Assembly: GCF_947507565.1 (NCBI RefSeq)
Contig: NC_089184.1
Coordinates: 1,612,001 to 1,676,000 of the forward strand
Reading direction: 5' to 3'
DNA length: 64,000 nucleotides
Source of the DNA: Oscarella lobularis
Lineage: Eukaryota > Porifera > Homoscleromorpha > Homosclerophorida > Oscarellidae
The notes under the pieces are model-generated. The model worked only from the letters and a program-made list of their open reading frames with translations, was not told the DNA's origin and did no database searches. Positions within the stretch are counted from its first letter, which is position 1; each line of letters begins with the position of its first letter. The translations under genes and the position numbers were made by a program. Positions 14,769 to 29,700 of this stretch are shown piece by piece.

Positions 14769-17700
14769 GTAAGGCAAATAGTCTGAAGTAAGCACCGTAA
14801 TGAAACGCAAAGACGCGGAGCCCATCACGTGCTTTTTATTTCATTCCTACCGGAAGATCATTTCGCGTATATGCCTTAGCAGTTTCTTTTCTTGCAAAGG
14901 CAAACGCTCTGCATTTGGCCGGGGAGGGGGCGGGCATCTCTGCCTAGCCTGTGTGCTTTGTTCTAACAACCTTTTCACGGGCTCCACCTAATTGGCCGCA
15001 TCCTTTGCAGCACGTGCTTGCACCACAACAATTATAATACGCGCACATGTGCTTGTCCGGGCTAGACTTGGCGCTTGATATGAATAACGTAAATGTAAAC
15101 AAAAGATTTTTTTCCCATGGCAGGCCAACGCTCAAACCCAGCCGCAATTCGTCTTCGACGACAGTCCTCCAGTACGAGACACTGGACCGACTGGCAACGT
15201 GCGCTTGACGGCGAGCGTTGGACTCGACTTCATCGAACTTCCTCGCTACAGCGAACTGATCGTTCGATGCCGAGCGACGGGCGATCCAGAACCCGAAGTC
15301 TTCTGGTATCGCCTGAACAGTATGACGCGAAGGATGCGCACCAGTGAAAGCCGGAGACAGCAGCTTCCTGACGGCAGTATGTCCATCTCCAAAATGAACG
15401 TCCGCGACCAAGGCACCTATACGTGCGTGGCGCAGAATAGCGAGGGAAGGATAACGTACACGGTGGAAATTAGGCTGATTCGTAAGTCGTAGGGACGTCG
15501 CCACGTGGTATTTTAATTAATTACTTATTTTTTCTCGTTTTTTTCTTGCAGCTGCTCCGGATATCGTGACTCCGGATCCAGCCGAGCCGATTTTTCCTAT
15601 TCCGGATAATCGTCTTTACCTTGCTGGCCAGGACGTTCAAGTACTCGAAGGTCAATCGTTCTCGTTGAATTTCACGGTCGCTGAAGAGCGTGACGATATC
15701 GTGTACACGTGGGAGACGCCGACAGGGAGCGTGACTCTTGGCCAGTCTGCCGGCTCGAATGTGGAATTCGTGGCAAGCTCCCGACTTCTTGTTGTCATGG
15801 GCGCAGTACTAGACAATGAAGGACGATATCGACTGATAGCAAGAAACGAGGCTGGCAGAGATAGAATTATCTCTCAAGTCAGCGTTTTTGGTGAGAAGAT
15901 TTACGTAGGATTTATCTGCATTGTCGCCTCACACTTATCTTTCTTCCTAATGTTTAATGAAAGATATAATGGTAGCCAACCAAATCATTTTAGAGCTAGG
16001 AGCTACCTCTACAATGATTCGGTTAATTGTGCTACAGATAACTTAGGCAGTTGCTTTTAAAATTTCTCTTATACTTTTGTTTTTTTTTTTAGTTATGCCT
16101 GTTGTCAAATTGTCGGCTCGCGACGGCATTCGCGTGCGAAGAAAGCGCGTTCGTCCGACCGACGACGGTTCTCTCGTCATCGGCGCTGGCGACTCTTTCT
16201 CCATCGACGCGTCGTTCACGGGAAACCCGTCGCCGACGTTCTCGTGGCGTCGCGACGACGTTTCGCTGACGGCGAGCGGTCGACTGGCAATACGCACACG
16301 AAACCGGGCGACCAAGGCGGTGAGCCGATTGCATCTACGACGGCCTGTGGCGTCAGAAAGCGGCGTGTATAGCGCCAACGGAGAAAACGGCGCCGGCATG
16401 GCATCGTCAGACGTGAATATCACCGTTCAACGTAATAACGCTTAGAAACGACGTAATAGTGCTTTCGTAGCAAGCTAAGAGCTGGTAGGGCTCAAATCCC
16501 GAAAGAGAGAGTATAGGTCATGAGAATCGTCATGAAATCGTGGGACTAATAGAAAGAAAGAAAACCATAGTTATAGTAGGAGATAGATTCCTCAGGATAC
16601 GTTGCATAGCTAGCTAATAAGCCAAGAGATTTGCCTTGTTCCTACACGTTCCTTATGTATGTATTCATTGATTTTGTTCTTAGCTGCTGGAGCCGCTAGA
16701 ATCATCCGCAAGCCAGCCGATTCGCTTCCCACCGAGACGACACGTGGCGTCATCGGATTCATGGGCCAGAAACGAATTGTCATCCCGCGCGGTCGAGAAC
16801 TCACCATCGAGGCGGTCACCGTCGGCGATCCGCAGCCGACCGTGACTTGGTATCGCAACGGCCAGCGACTTCGAAATAACAATCGCATTACCATCTCGGA
16901 CGGCAGCGTATTGACCTTGCGACCGTTCGCCAATCGCGACGTGGGCACGTTCAGGGCAGAGGTCCAGAACAGCGTATCGAGCGACTCGGAAACGATCGAA
17001 GTCGTTCAAGCGAGTTCGTACAGAAAACCGCTCTGTTTCTTCAAAAGAATGGCGTTTATCTTTCTTTAGGACGACCGACGATTGTTCCTCGTGCCCCTAG
17101 CGACTCCGGTGCGCCCGTTCCCGATGGCGACGTTAATCTCTATGCCGGATGGGACGCGGATGTTCTTCTCGGACGCCAGATAACGATTGATGTTGAAACC
17201 GACGGTCTTCCCACTCCCACCGTCGCCTGGAAATTGCCGTCAGGGGATCGACTTAGCGCGGGCGAAAGCAGCGGACGAGCGTCCGTGCTCGCCAACAATA
17301 GTTTGGTCGTCAGAGGGCTTCGGCGTGGCGACGCCGGCACGTATACGGCAATCGCGAGCAACAACGCCGGCTTGGCGCGAGCGCGATCACGCATTCGGAC
17401 TATCAGTAAGTTCACCTGATGGGCTCTTTTTGCGACGAACGCGTTATGGGGTTTTTCTTTACAAAGGAAAAACAGAGGTGTATTCCGAGCTTTTGAATGG
17501 TGTGAAAGTGGACGGTCGCCAAGTGTTCGCATCGCGAGGAGGCCAAACGGATTTTGTGCAGATGAATGCGGGCAGTCAGTTGACGTTGGAAGGCGCAATC
17601 GCCGGTGCGACTGCGTCGTCGCTTTCGTGGCAAAAAGACGGATCTCAGATACTAACGGGCGGTCGATTCCTGATTCAATATCTCGGTAACGGCGGCAGTC

Positions 17701-20700
17701 GTCTCGTGATCAATAACGCGGCGACGTCCGACTCGGGCCTGTACTCTCTCAGCGGCGGAAACAGCGCCGGCACCGTGACAACAGCGGGCTCAATTCGAGT
17801 AGCAGGTAAAATATAACTACGAATGCTAATTATTGGGGAATTAAATTTGCTTTAGCTGCTAATGCTCCTGTTTTTACGAGACAGCCGCTTCGACCTCCGA
17901 CTATTGACGGCAATTCGGTTTCTGCCGACGTATCTCGTACGGAGATTCTCGTCTCTCCCGGACAGACGTTGCGATTGCGTGGCTCGGCGCGCGGCACTCC
18001 GACGCCGTTGTACACGTGGGAAAGAGATGGAACAGCAGTGCAAAGCAGCAATCGCATTCTGATGACAGCCGACGGAACATTGGAAATCAGAAACTTTGCT
18101 CGTCGCGAAGCTGGAACGTACACGTTGACGGCGACAAACAGTGCTGGGTCAGACAGCGAGTCAATCAACGTCATATTACCAGGTACATTAAGTTTGCATT
18201 AGACGACGATACAGTCTTGGGTAATCGTGGGTATTTAGAAAAGCCTGTTTTCGAATTGGTCGTTATTCCGCCGTCGTCACCACCTGATGTTTTCATCGCC
18301 GCCGGCGACGACGCGGAAGTCTCTCAAGGCGGCTCGCTTCGCATCATAGCAACGACTCGCGGACTTCCAGCACCCAGAGTTCGCTGGCGTTTGGCGTCGG
18401 GTCGGACGCTGCAAACGGGTCAATCGTTCAATCGATTTCAGGTTTTTGAAAACGGCACGCTTCTGATACGAAACGTTCAAGTGAGCGATCGAGGTCGATA
18501 CAGAGTCAGAGCGGCAAACGTGGCAGGACGAGCAAGACGGTCGTCGACAGTTCGAGTTGTGGGTAAGCGTCTAGAGATCGCTATTTGTCCTCATGATTGA
18601 TCGACGATCGTTTTAGCTCCTCTTCGTCGCGGACGTCCTGCGCTCGAGTCGGTCTTCTCGGGCGGCGTTCGAGTGGCGCCGTCTCGCGTGTCTTCGTCGG
18701 TGACGTTGCCCGTTGGCCAGAGTTTCTACATCGAGTCGACGTTTTACGGTTTTCCGTCGCCGCGAGTCGACTGGTTTTTCAACGGACAACCGATCGTCGA
18801 GAGTGGCGAGATTTCAATTGAAACGCTGACCGTCGGCGAGAAGACGACGAGTCGTCTGACGCTCTCGAATCCTAGTGCAGAGACGAATTTCGGATCGTAT
18901 CTCGCTCGATCCGGCGACATCGAAGACGCAGTTGAAATCGTTTTGTCCGGGGATGGAAGTCCGGTCATTAATCGTCAAGTACCGCTGGCTGACAAAATCA
19001 CGGCAAATTTGCACGAAACGACGATTGGACGATCGATTGTTTACGCCGCACCGGAAGCTACGGTTCGCGTCAGGTGTACGGCAACTGGAAAGCCAGCTGC
19101 GACGATATCGTGGCTCTTTGATGATACAACAGTATCGTCAACGGGACGACAGAAGTCTCTTCCCGACGGCATTCTCGAAGTGGAAGGCGTGACACGTGTA
19201 GAGACGTACACGTGTATGGCGGTGAATTCAAAAGGGGAAGATACGGAGATAATTACATTGCGACCAGCCGGTAAATTAATAAGGCACGCACGAGACTCTT
19301 ATTTTCACAAATGCTGTATTTTTTCAGAGGAACCGTCACTCGAAAGCAGTGGGCCGGCCGTCGTCGTCTTTCCTTTGCCGGACGAAGATCTCCAATACGA
19401 GGCTGGTCAAACGGCGTGGATCCGTCGTGGACGAACGCTGACGATTCCGATTAAATTCGACGGCAATCCAGCGCCAATTGTATATTGGTTTCTTCCCGGA
19501 GGACGAAGAATCGGCGTCGGAGAGACAGACGGTCGCGTTCGCGTTTTGGACGGCGGCGCGCTTCAGATCAGCGACGCTCAGCTGGAAGACGACGGATCGT
19601 ACCGCGTGGTTGTGAGCAACAGAGCTGGGCAAGATTTCGTCGATACGCCTGTACGAGTTGGAGGTAAGCATCTTTAAATTACCCTAGTTTCAGGACACCC
19701 AAAACCTACTCACCTATCAGAATGCACAGATGTTAAGGCAAAAGGGGGGCCCTTAAAGCGAGTCAAATATTTGAGATTGGTAACAGTTAGGAAAAGTCAA
19801 GAAAAAGGGGCCCCTGAGAGGGAGTCAAATATTTGAGAAAGGTTAGGAATTTTTAACCTATCAGTGCCTGCAACTCGTTGCGCGCGAGTCGAGCTTGCGG
19901 TTCAGGCGCATGGAACGCCACTCGCGCATAAAAAGTAGCAGCGGGAACGCCCACTTTTGACAGGCAAGTGTCTTCAACTCGTTGCGCGCGAGCGGCGCTT
20001 GCGGTTCAGGCGCATGGAACGTTACTCGTGCATAAAAAGTAGAGTTGACGGGAATGCTCATTTTTGACCTAGACTATAGCTATAGGGCTGTGATCTTACC
20101 TCTTTTGCTTTATAGCAACTATTGCTGTGAGTCAAGCACCGGAGGACGGCGTTTTCGTTGACGGCGTGCGTGTCAGAGCCGATTCCGACGGAGAATTTGT
20201 AATTCGAAGCGGCTCTGAGTTATCAATCAACGCCGGTTTTGATGGGATCTCCAACGAGGACGTGCAATGGGCTTTCGACGACGGCGACGCTTTGCTGGGA
20301 CGGGAAGATCGGGCGTCAATCAGCGTCACGCCAGACGGCAGTCGACTAACAGTGTCGTCCGTCAATGAAACTGATGCTGGAACGTTTTCCGCTTTTGCTT
20401 CGAGTGACGTCAATTCCGTCGGTGCCGGCCTTGTCATAAAAGTTGTTGGTATGTCTAGTACTACATTTCTTACCGTCTTGCAATTTTTTCTTCAGGATCT
20501 GGTTCTGCGATGATCAATCGACGGGCTGACATTCCGGTCACACGAACGCCTGATTCGGTGACGGCGAGTGTCGTCGAACCGCTGATTTACGTCGCAAGAG
20601 GACAGACACTTTCTATTCCGTTTGCGGCAGTAGGAACGGTCAGTTGGATGAAAGATGGCGAACCGTTGGCGCAGGACGAGCGCATTCAAGTCGCTTCGGA

Positions 20701-23700
20701 CGGCAGTTTGCAAATTCAAGAAGTGAGAGAAGAAGACGAAGGAACCTACGCCGTTACAGCAACGCAGAATATGGCAACGGATACGCAAGAAGTTCAGATT
20801 AGATTGGGAGGTGAGATCATCGTATGAGCTAATGCGTTTAATCCAAGTTCTACGTCGTTGTAGCCATTCCCAGAATAAAGACGGTAGCTGATCAAGATCC
20901 TGTGCGACCTTTACCGAATAGCGACTTGACATACGATGCCGGACAATTGGCGGAAATATCCGCAGGACGAACGCTGCTCATCAACGCTCCTATAGCTGGT
21001 ACCCCTCAATCCAGTGTCGAATGGTCGCTTTCGAATGGGAATACGCTTCGGCCGGGTGAAAGCAGCGGTCGTTTTAGCGTGACGGAAAACGAAGCGCTGA
21101 GAATTGTCCGCGTGCGAAGCACCGACTCCGGCGCGTATCAATTGCGTGCCGCCAACGTGATAGGAGAAGCGACGCGAACGACGACGGTCGTCGCTTACGG
21201 CGCTCCCGTTATCACGCAAAGTCTTCGCGATTCCATCGCAGTTGCTGGCGTTCCGGTCGCCGTCGACGACAGCGGCGTTGCCGTCGTCGGAGCGGGATTA
21301 ACGTTGAGTATGGAAGGCGGAGCGGGCGGCGCTCCGCAACCAGTTGGACGCTTTCTCAAGGACGGGCAACTTGTTGCGACCGGCGGTCGGTACGTTGTCG
21401 AGACGACGACATCGGGAACGCTGCGTCTTACTGTGCAAAACGTTGAAGTTGGCGATTCGGGCGCATACGCATTTATTGCCGAGAGTCCGGGCGGCGCCGA
21501 AACAACGGAGATCAGCTTGACAGTCGAACGTAAGTAGTGGGAAGAGAGGGAGATCCTTAGATTCGCCTTGTTGAAACGAGAGTCGCCAGATAACGTTTGA
21601 ATAGCAACGCTTATTCTAATGTGGTACTTTTGTTTAGCGAATGAAGGCCAACCGCTGGTGCTTTGGCGCGGAGGAGACGCCGTTACACGGGGGAACGATG
21701 TGACTGCCTACATGGGCCAACCGAGCGTCTCCGTCAATAATGGTCAAAATTTGGCGCTTCGCGTTCCGTCGAGCCGTAACGGACCGTTTAATTACGAATG
21801 GGAGCGAAACGGCCAACGAATTACGAGTGGCGGAAGATTTCAGATCAATGCTGCCGACGGCACGTTGCAGATAAACGATATACAAGACGGCGACGCTAGA
21901 AATATTACTTACACTGTGACGGTTTCCAACGCAGTAAGGTCCGTGCAACGTTCGATTGCCGTTGTCGCTCCAACTCGTCTCGCTTTTGCCGAAGCGGCCA
22001 GTGTCGCCACACAACGTCCTCTTCCGAACGTCGATTTGTCGTACCAAGTCGGGCAGACGGCCGAGATTCTGCGTGGTCGCACCTTGCAAATTTCTGCCGT
22101 CGTATACGGCACCCCAGCGCCGTCGTTGCGATGGAGATTGCCGTCGGGTCGACTGTTGTCGCCGGGAAAAAGCAGTCGTCGGGTGAGCGTTCTGAGCGAC
22201 GGCACTTTGGTCATTCGACAGGCGAATCCAAAGAACGCTGGCACGTACGTGCTGACGGCAACAAACGCACGCGAATCGATTCAAGCGAGATCAGATGTCA
22301 GAGTATTCGGTAAGATCTTCTAGAACGTTTCAAAAGGTACCTACCAAATCTTTCTGTGTAGTTCCTCCTCGTGTAAGAAATGCAATTGGGAACAATTTAG
22401 CTGTGGACGGACGTCGCGTTCGTCCGACGTCGACCGGATTCTTTCTTGCCGACGTCGGTTCAACTGTCACCATGGCAGGCAGTTTTACGGGATCGAGTCT
22501 CGCTGGAATCCGCTTCATCAAAGACGGCGTCGGAATCACGTCGGGCGGCCGTTTCTCCGTCGCCAAGGTCGGCAATAAGTACCAGTTGACGATTACGAAC
22601 GTGCGAGAGGACGACAACGGCGTCTACGCGATCGTAGCGGAAAACGAAGCAGGAACGGCGAGTTCGTTTATCGAATTCGAAGTGGTCGAGAGCGGATCGC
22701 CGCGGATTGAACGTCAACCGACGGCCGAGCCGACGGAAGACGCGCAAGGCGTACGAACCGTGATCGGTCGTCGACGAGTTTTCGTTACTCGAGGCCAACG
22801 CTTGACCATAGCAAGCTCGGCGACGGGAAATCCGACGCCGACGATCACTTGGCTACGCGACGGCAAGCCTCTTCGTACAAACATGCATTTTATTATTGGC
22901 GCCGACGGAAGCCTGACAATCACGAAAGTGGCGAATCGCGACGCTGGTATCTTTGAGATTCGGGCTGAGAATTCGGCGGAATTCGACGAAGAAACGATAG
23001 AAGTTGTTATTACGAGTGAGTTGGATGACAGCGCGAGAAAAATTTTCTGTGAGCTTATTATTTCATAGAATCGCCGAAAATTAAGAGAAGACGAAAACGA
23101 GGTCCTCGTCAACGACCAACAGGAGACGTGACGGTGACGGCGGGACAGCCGGTGGACATCAACGTCGGCCGCACATTCACCATAGAAGCCGATTCCGGCG
23201 CCGTTGGTCGTCCACGAGCGCGCCTTCGCTGGCAATTGCCTTCGGGTCGATACATGAGGAGAGGCGAGACGTTCGATCGATTTAGCGTGTCTAACGATGG
23301 TACGTTGCGAGTACGAAATGTTTTGCCTTCCGATGCCGGACGGTACACCGTATCTGCGAATGGCAAGGGCAACGGAGACAAAGTCGTCACCGCCGTTCGC
23401 GTTTTCCGTAAGTTTTTTGACCGAATCAAACCTTCTATTACCCGAATCTAATGACAACGATTTTTTTTCCAGGTCCTACTCGCATTGTTGCTCCTCTTCG
23501 TGATGGCGTGAGCGTTCGTCGTGCGTCTCCGGGATCAATGTTTGTCGCTACGTTACCGAGCTCAGACGACGTGCTCTCGGTCTCACCGGGCGAGTCGTTT
23601 CGAATGCGTTGCGAAGCGAGCGGATCGCCGGCACCGCTTGTCCAATTTCTCAAGGACGGCTCAGTGGTGAGTTCCGGTGTTGTGTCAGTCGGCGACAACG

Positions 23701-26700
23701 CTCAGCAACTAACCGTCACCGACGTAACCTCGCGTGACGCCGGTGAATACCAATGCTCGGCGACAAGCGAAGGCAACAGAGACAGCAGCTCCGTATCTGT
23801 CGTCATTGTTGGTAAGATCTTCTAATATAATGTACGCTATGTTATCAAAGAAATGCTTTTAGATGGACCTAAAGTGATAAAGAATTATGCCGTTGACCGT
23901 TCTGCTGAACGAGTAAGAGCACGTGCCGGTCGTCGTCGCGTGAGAGTGGGTCAAGGACAGCGCCTGGAACTGATCGGAACTGCGACGGGAGGAACGCCTC
24001 TTGCCGTCGATTGGTTGCGAAACGACGTCGTCATCGTCAACTCGAGTCGCGTCACCCAATGGAACGGCAGGCTGACAGTTTCCAACGTCGGCAAGACGGA
24101 CGGCGGTGCGTACGTTTTCCGCGCTTCGAACTCTGCCGGAAGCGACGAAGAGACAATCGAAGTCACCGTCGTTGGAAAGCCTGGAATTCGCCGTCCGGAT
24201 GCGGCGTTTGTAGAGAGGCCCCTTGCAGACACCGACAAAACATATTTTGCCGGACAAATGGCGGAAGTTGTTGCCGGCAGGAGCGTAACGTTGACAACTG
24301 AACTCGACGGCGACAATAGGGAAAATCTGAGAATAGTGTGGGAGTTGCCCTCCGGCGAGACGATTCGATCAGGTCAGATGCGGGGTCGCTACAGAGTCGG
24401 AAACAACGGCGGCTTAACAATCTCGAGAACTACGACCTCCGATTCGGGCACTTATAGTGTGCGCGTCAACGGAATGGGTGGCTCTGACAGTCTATCGACT
24501 CCGCTCTCAGTTGTTGGTGAGTCAGTACCTATCGCATCTGTAACGCGTTGGCTATACTGTATTCTTTCAGAACCCGCTGAAGTAACATCAGCTACCTACT
24601 CTTTGGACGGCACTGACGTCTTTCCCTCGTCTGATGGACGTCTCACCGCTTCCGTGGGATCCTCTTTGGTAGTCGAAGTTTCTATGTCAGGATTGCGAGG
24701 CAATGGCATTGCCGTTACATTCGACGGCGCGAGCGTCGATTCCGCTTTGGTTGAGCGGTCTGTGACAAACGGAGTCGACACGGCGACACTTCGTCTTTCC
24801 AATTTGGCAATGCAAAATTCGGGCAGATATACTTTTCGAGGCAACAACGCAGCCGGTTCCTCCGGACTATCATTTGATTTTACCGTGTCGGGTACGAATG
24901 ATTTTTTAACGTTTTGGCTATAGACTATATTGACGGTTTAGATGATACGCGACCGTTTGTGATGAGCAACGACAATGCAGCAATTGAAACGGATGGCACA
25001 GGTGTGACTACGTCTATTGGTCGCTCCAGAGTATTTGTGCCGAATGGAAGAAGACTGCGAGTGAGAGGCGCCGCAGGTGGTAGTCCAAACCCGACATTCG
25101 AATGGCTGAAAGACGGCGAAGTTGTCAGTACGCTCTTAACACTAACAGTGGACGATTTCAATGAAGACGACGTCGGAACGTATACTTTTGTGGCATCCAA
25201 TCGAAACGGTCAAGACAGAAAATCCATAGTGGCGCGATTAGCTGGTAAAAAAGAGCAGGAGTATTATAATCCCACAGAGTTATGAAAAATATTATTGCTG
25301 TCTTTTTTAGCGTCGCCTACACTTGATCGCAAGAATCCGGTTTCTGGAACGGACGGTCTTCCGTTTGACGGCGACGTCACGTACAGCATCGGCGAGCCAA
25401 CGGCTTCCGCCTTTGTTGGACGGACTGTTACTTTAATCGATGGCGGATTCGGACAACCCGCTCCAGTCGTCACGTGGAAAACTCCATCGGGAAAGTCGCT
25501 CCAGCCAGGTCAGCAAGACGGGAGGCTTCTAGTGACCGACGACGGCAGTCTCGTCATCGAAAGCGTTCAAACTACTGACGCTGGAAGTTACGAGGTTTCT
25601 ATGAGCAACGAAGCCGGGACCGACAGTGCAACGACAGACCTGAATGTTTTTGGTAAGTCAGCGATATTCATTTTCTGAGCCATTCACGTTTTTTTAAATT
25701 TAGCTGCTCCACAATTGACATTGTCGCCTCGTGATTCCGTCACCGTCAACGGCGAAACTCAAACTGTTCCCGAAAATGGACAAATATCAGTGCGTCGCGA
25801 CGCGACTGTTACGATGGACGGTTCCGTAGTAAAAGCAGCCCAGCTGACGTTGAACTGGCTGAAAGACGGCGAATTAATTGAGCCGGGCGGTACAGTGGCC
25901 ATTACTAGTACGACAGAAGGAATGTCGACTCGTAGCCGACTCTCGCTTACCGGCGAACTGATGCCAGGCCGATACACGTTCTCCGCTTCAACGAATGTTG
26001 GCTCTGTTTCCGACTACGTTATTCTCAACGTTCTAGGTCGGTGCATCAGTTATTGATTTCTTCCGCTAAATACTGTATCTTTTCAGATGAATCTCCTCTC
26101 ATTACTCTTGGAACGAACTTTGTTTCGACGGACGATTACGTCCAAACCGACTTGGGTCGTCCCGACGTGAACGTACGACCAGGGCAGACCTTGTATATCG
26201 ATAGCAACGTCGATGATCAAGTGACCGTATCGTGGGAAAAGGACGGGAGGGAAATTACGACGGGCGATCGTTTCACCGTTTTTTCAAATGGGACTCTCCG
26301 CATAATGAATTTCAACGAAAATGACGCAGGAAATTATGTAGGAGTAGCATCAGCGACAGACGGACGCACAGAGCGGCAACCAATCAGAGTCATCGGAGAA
26401 AGTCAGCTAAACGATGTTTGTACCTATTACCATCATTGTTTTTTTGCAGTGGCGCCTGGTATTTTACCTGGAGAACCAATGGAGCCGAAACGTCCTCTTC
26501 CGGAGGGAACTTTAGAATACACGATCGGTGACGACGTGGATATGGTCGTGGGCCAGCCGGTCGTCATCAAGACGCCGTCGACCGGTACCCCATCTCCTAG
26601 CCTCATCTGGATTTTGCCGTCAGGCAACAGTGTAAAGCCGGGCGAGACGTCGAATGGAGTAACGGCGCTTTCAGACGGATCGTTGAGAATCGACGACGTA

Positions 26701-29700
26701 CAACCGGACGATGCCGGCACATACGAAGTACAAGTTGAAAGTCCACTGGGCACTGTCGTTCGCACCTCGCGCGCAACCGCATATGGTTCGTTGAAAAAAA
26801 GTCGAATTACCGTTCTTTCATTTCATTTTACTTTAGAGTCTCCTGCTCTTTCGCCTCTTTCCGTTATACCGAACGACTACCCGGGCGCCGTTCGACGGTA
26901 CGTAGGACAAGCAGTTACGTTCCAAGCTACTGTCTCTAACCCCGACGCCGTGGAGGACATCTACTGGACGAAAGACGGCGAGCGACTTTCTCCCAACAAC
27001 AGAATCCAAATCGGCACATCGCCATCGTCGCCTCGTCTCACAATCACCAATCTTCAGCCGACCGACGCAGGAGACTACGCCGTGATCGCGACGTCGCCTG
27101 GTGGCGCGTCGTCTGCGGGGAAGACGTTGCGAATTCGTCCGAGCAATTCTCCCATCATAGATCGATCGTACGACGAAACGAATCTTCTCTATCCCATCGG
27201 TGGCACGCTCGGTCTTCGTGTCGGCGCCGGCGAAGCGGAAATTCCTGTCGGACTCGACGTGTCGCTCCAGTGCACCGCGTCCGGATCGCCGGCGCCTGAC
27301 ATCTCGTGGACGAATCCGTTCGGCGTCGTCTCGGAAGCTCCAGATGCCGGCCTCATTCGCTCTTTCGATTCGTCCAAAGCCGGAACGTACACGTGCACGG
27401 CAACGAATTCTCTTGGAACAGACACCGCGTCCATCACTTTGCGACCAGGTTTGTGTTTGTGAACCTTCACCGTAAATGTCAGAATTTATTTTTTTTCGTT
27501 CCAGCGTGGGTTTCTATGCAGCGTCCCGCTCCGGGCGATCCGCTTCGACCGGTTCCAGACACTGATCGCACGTTTTTACCGGGCAGCGTCGCGGAAATCG
27601 TCTCAGGTCGTCGTGCGACGATCGCACCCGTATTTGATCGTACATTCGACACCGCCGTGGAGTGGACGCTTCCCGGCGGGCAAAAGTTGGCTCCAGGCGA
27701 ATCCTTCGAACAAACGACGGTACTTGAAAATGGCACGTTAGTAATTCGCAACGCTCAATCGAGCGATTCGGGCGACTATGGCGTATTGGTCACATTTCAA
27801 ATTTCGCCAACAGTGAATCGAATGGATTCCGCGACGACTCCACTAAACGTTATTGGTAATTAGTTTGTAGACGATTGAAACTACACTTAGCAAAACGAGG
27901 AATGTTTTAGACGTTGTTGAAGTGGACACGCTTACGACGAGCGTAGACGACGTGGAAGTTCCACTAGCATCGGACGGAAGCTTCGGCGCTCAACCGGGTC
28001 AAACGTTCACCATTTCCTGTGACGCTACGGGGCAATCTCAACCGACGTTTACGTGGTCGAGAGACGGCGTTATTGTCACGGGGGCGGAAGATCGGTACAC
28101 GATTCGAACGCGACAGGTCGACGATACCTACTTCAGCGAACTGACGGTGTCCGGCGCCACGGCAGAAGATGCCGGGTCGTATAGCTGTGTCGCGACGAAT
28201 CAGGGCAGTTCGGACGGATCGACAGTTACCGTTGAAGTTTCAGGTATTCAAAATTCAATGTTTGGCTATTCTTGAAATTCCTAAATAATTTTTTGGATCA
28301 GTTGTATGCTTTCTAATCTGTGTTTCTTTCTTGTAGATGCTCCTCGCATTGACCGAACTTGTGGGGACTTAATGAGAGGCGGCGGAGACGTGGTGACGTC
28401 TGTTGGATGTGGAAACGTGATCCTCACTACGACTCCTTCAGAAAGCGTTGAGGTGGCGTGCTCTGCAGACGCTGCAGATGCGACGATCGCCTGGTTCCGA
28501 GAGGGCGCGGCAATAGGCAGCACTGGACGCATTCGTGTTTCAGATGGGACTCTACTGATTGGGTCCTTTGAAACAGGCGATGCCGGTCTCTATACGTGCA
28601 CCGCATCAAACAGTAACGGTGCTGACGAAGAGAGTATAGACGTCCGAGAAGCAGGTTGGTCACTTTGTTATGAATCAACCTAAAATTCAAAGTATACTAT
28701 TTAATTGCTCTTTTGTGTCCAGTTGCTCCGTCGATTATCAATCCTCAACCGAGCGAGGCAGCTCGTCCACTGACGGATACCGACCAGACGTTTACTGTTG
28801 GCAGCGACGTTACGATCGTATCGAACCGAACGTTGTCCTTACTCTGTGTCGTCCTGGGAACTCCCTTGCCGGAAGTGACGTGGCAGTCGCCATCTGGTCT
28901 CCGATTGCAGCCGGGTCAGTCCGCCGATAGCGGAAGAATAAGCGTCAGTGATGACGGCACACTCGTAATTCGTCGAGTTGCTGAAAGCGACGAAGAATCT
29001 TATTCGTGTACAGCGTCGAGTTTTGCTGGGACGACGACGAGAAATTCCGCAGTCAGTGTCAAAAGTAAGAAACAAGCGTCACAGACGCCTAAAATAAAAG
29101 ACAATTTTGATTTCCTATATAGCTGCTCCTTCATTCACTACTTTGCCCAGCGACGGCGTGAGTGTCAACGGCAATCCGATTGGACCGGTCGATCCCGGCT
29201 CGTCCGTGCCGTCTCTTATCGGAGATTCTATTTCCATTGACTGTGCCGCCACCGGTGATCCATTGCCAACAATCTCTTGGCTCGCGAACGGTTCTCCAGT
29301 CGTAACGGGCGATCGTCTCACTGTCGACTCTGCTTCGGGTCGACTGACAATTGCGAGCGTTGAAGTGGGCGACCAAGGCACTTACACTTGCGTCGCTTCA
29401 AACGACGTCGGGCAGAAGAGATCGTCGGTCGAGCTCGCCGAACCAGGTGCGAGAGATTTTAAATTTTCTGAGCAAATATTGACGTTGTTTTGTAGAGCCA
29501 AAGATAGCGCCCCAGTTCGTCGTCGATCCTGCGGCACCCGTGGAAAATCCGGCCAGCACTTGGACGCTGAGCGTCGGACAGAATGTTGACGTAGAAGCAG
29601 GTGATCGAGTCGTCGTGAACTGTAAGGCGAACGGCAGACCAAGTCCGACTGTCACTTGGTACCGTTCTCGAAACGGAATGCGAACGGCTTTAACGGAGCA

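Noticed and set aside
22714-23457. Long minus-strand frames opposite the Ig exons
   Set aside because: They follow Ig codon bias in antisense, recur at the same place in block B, and encode no recognisable domain.
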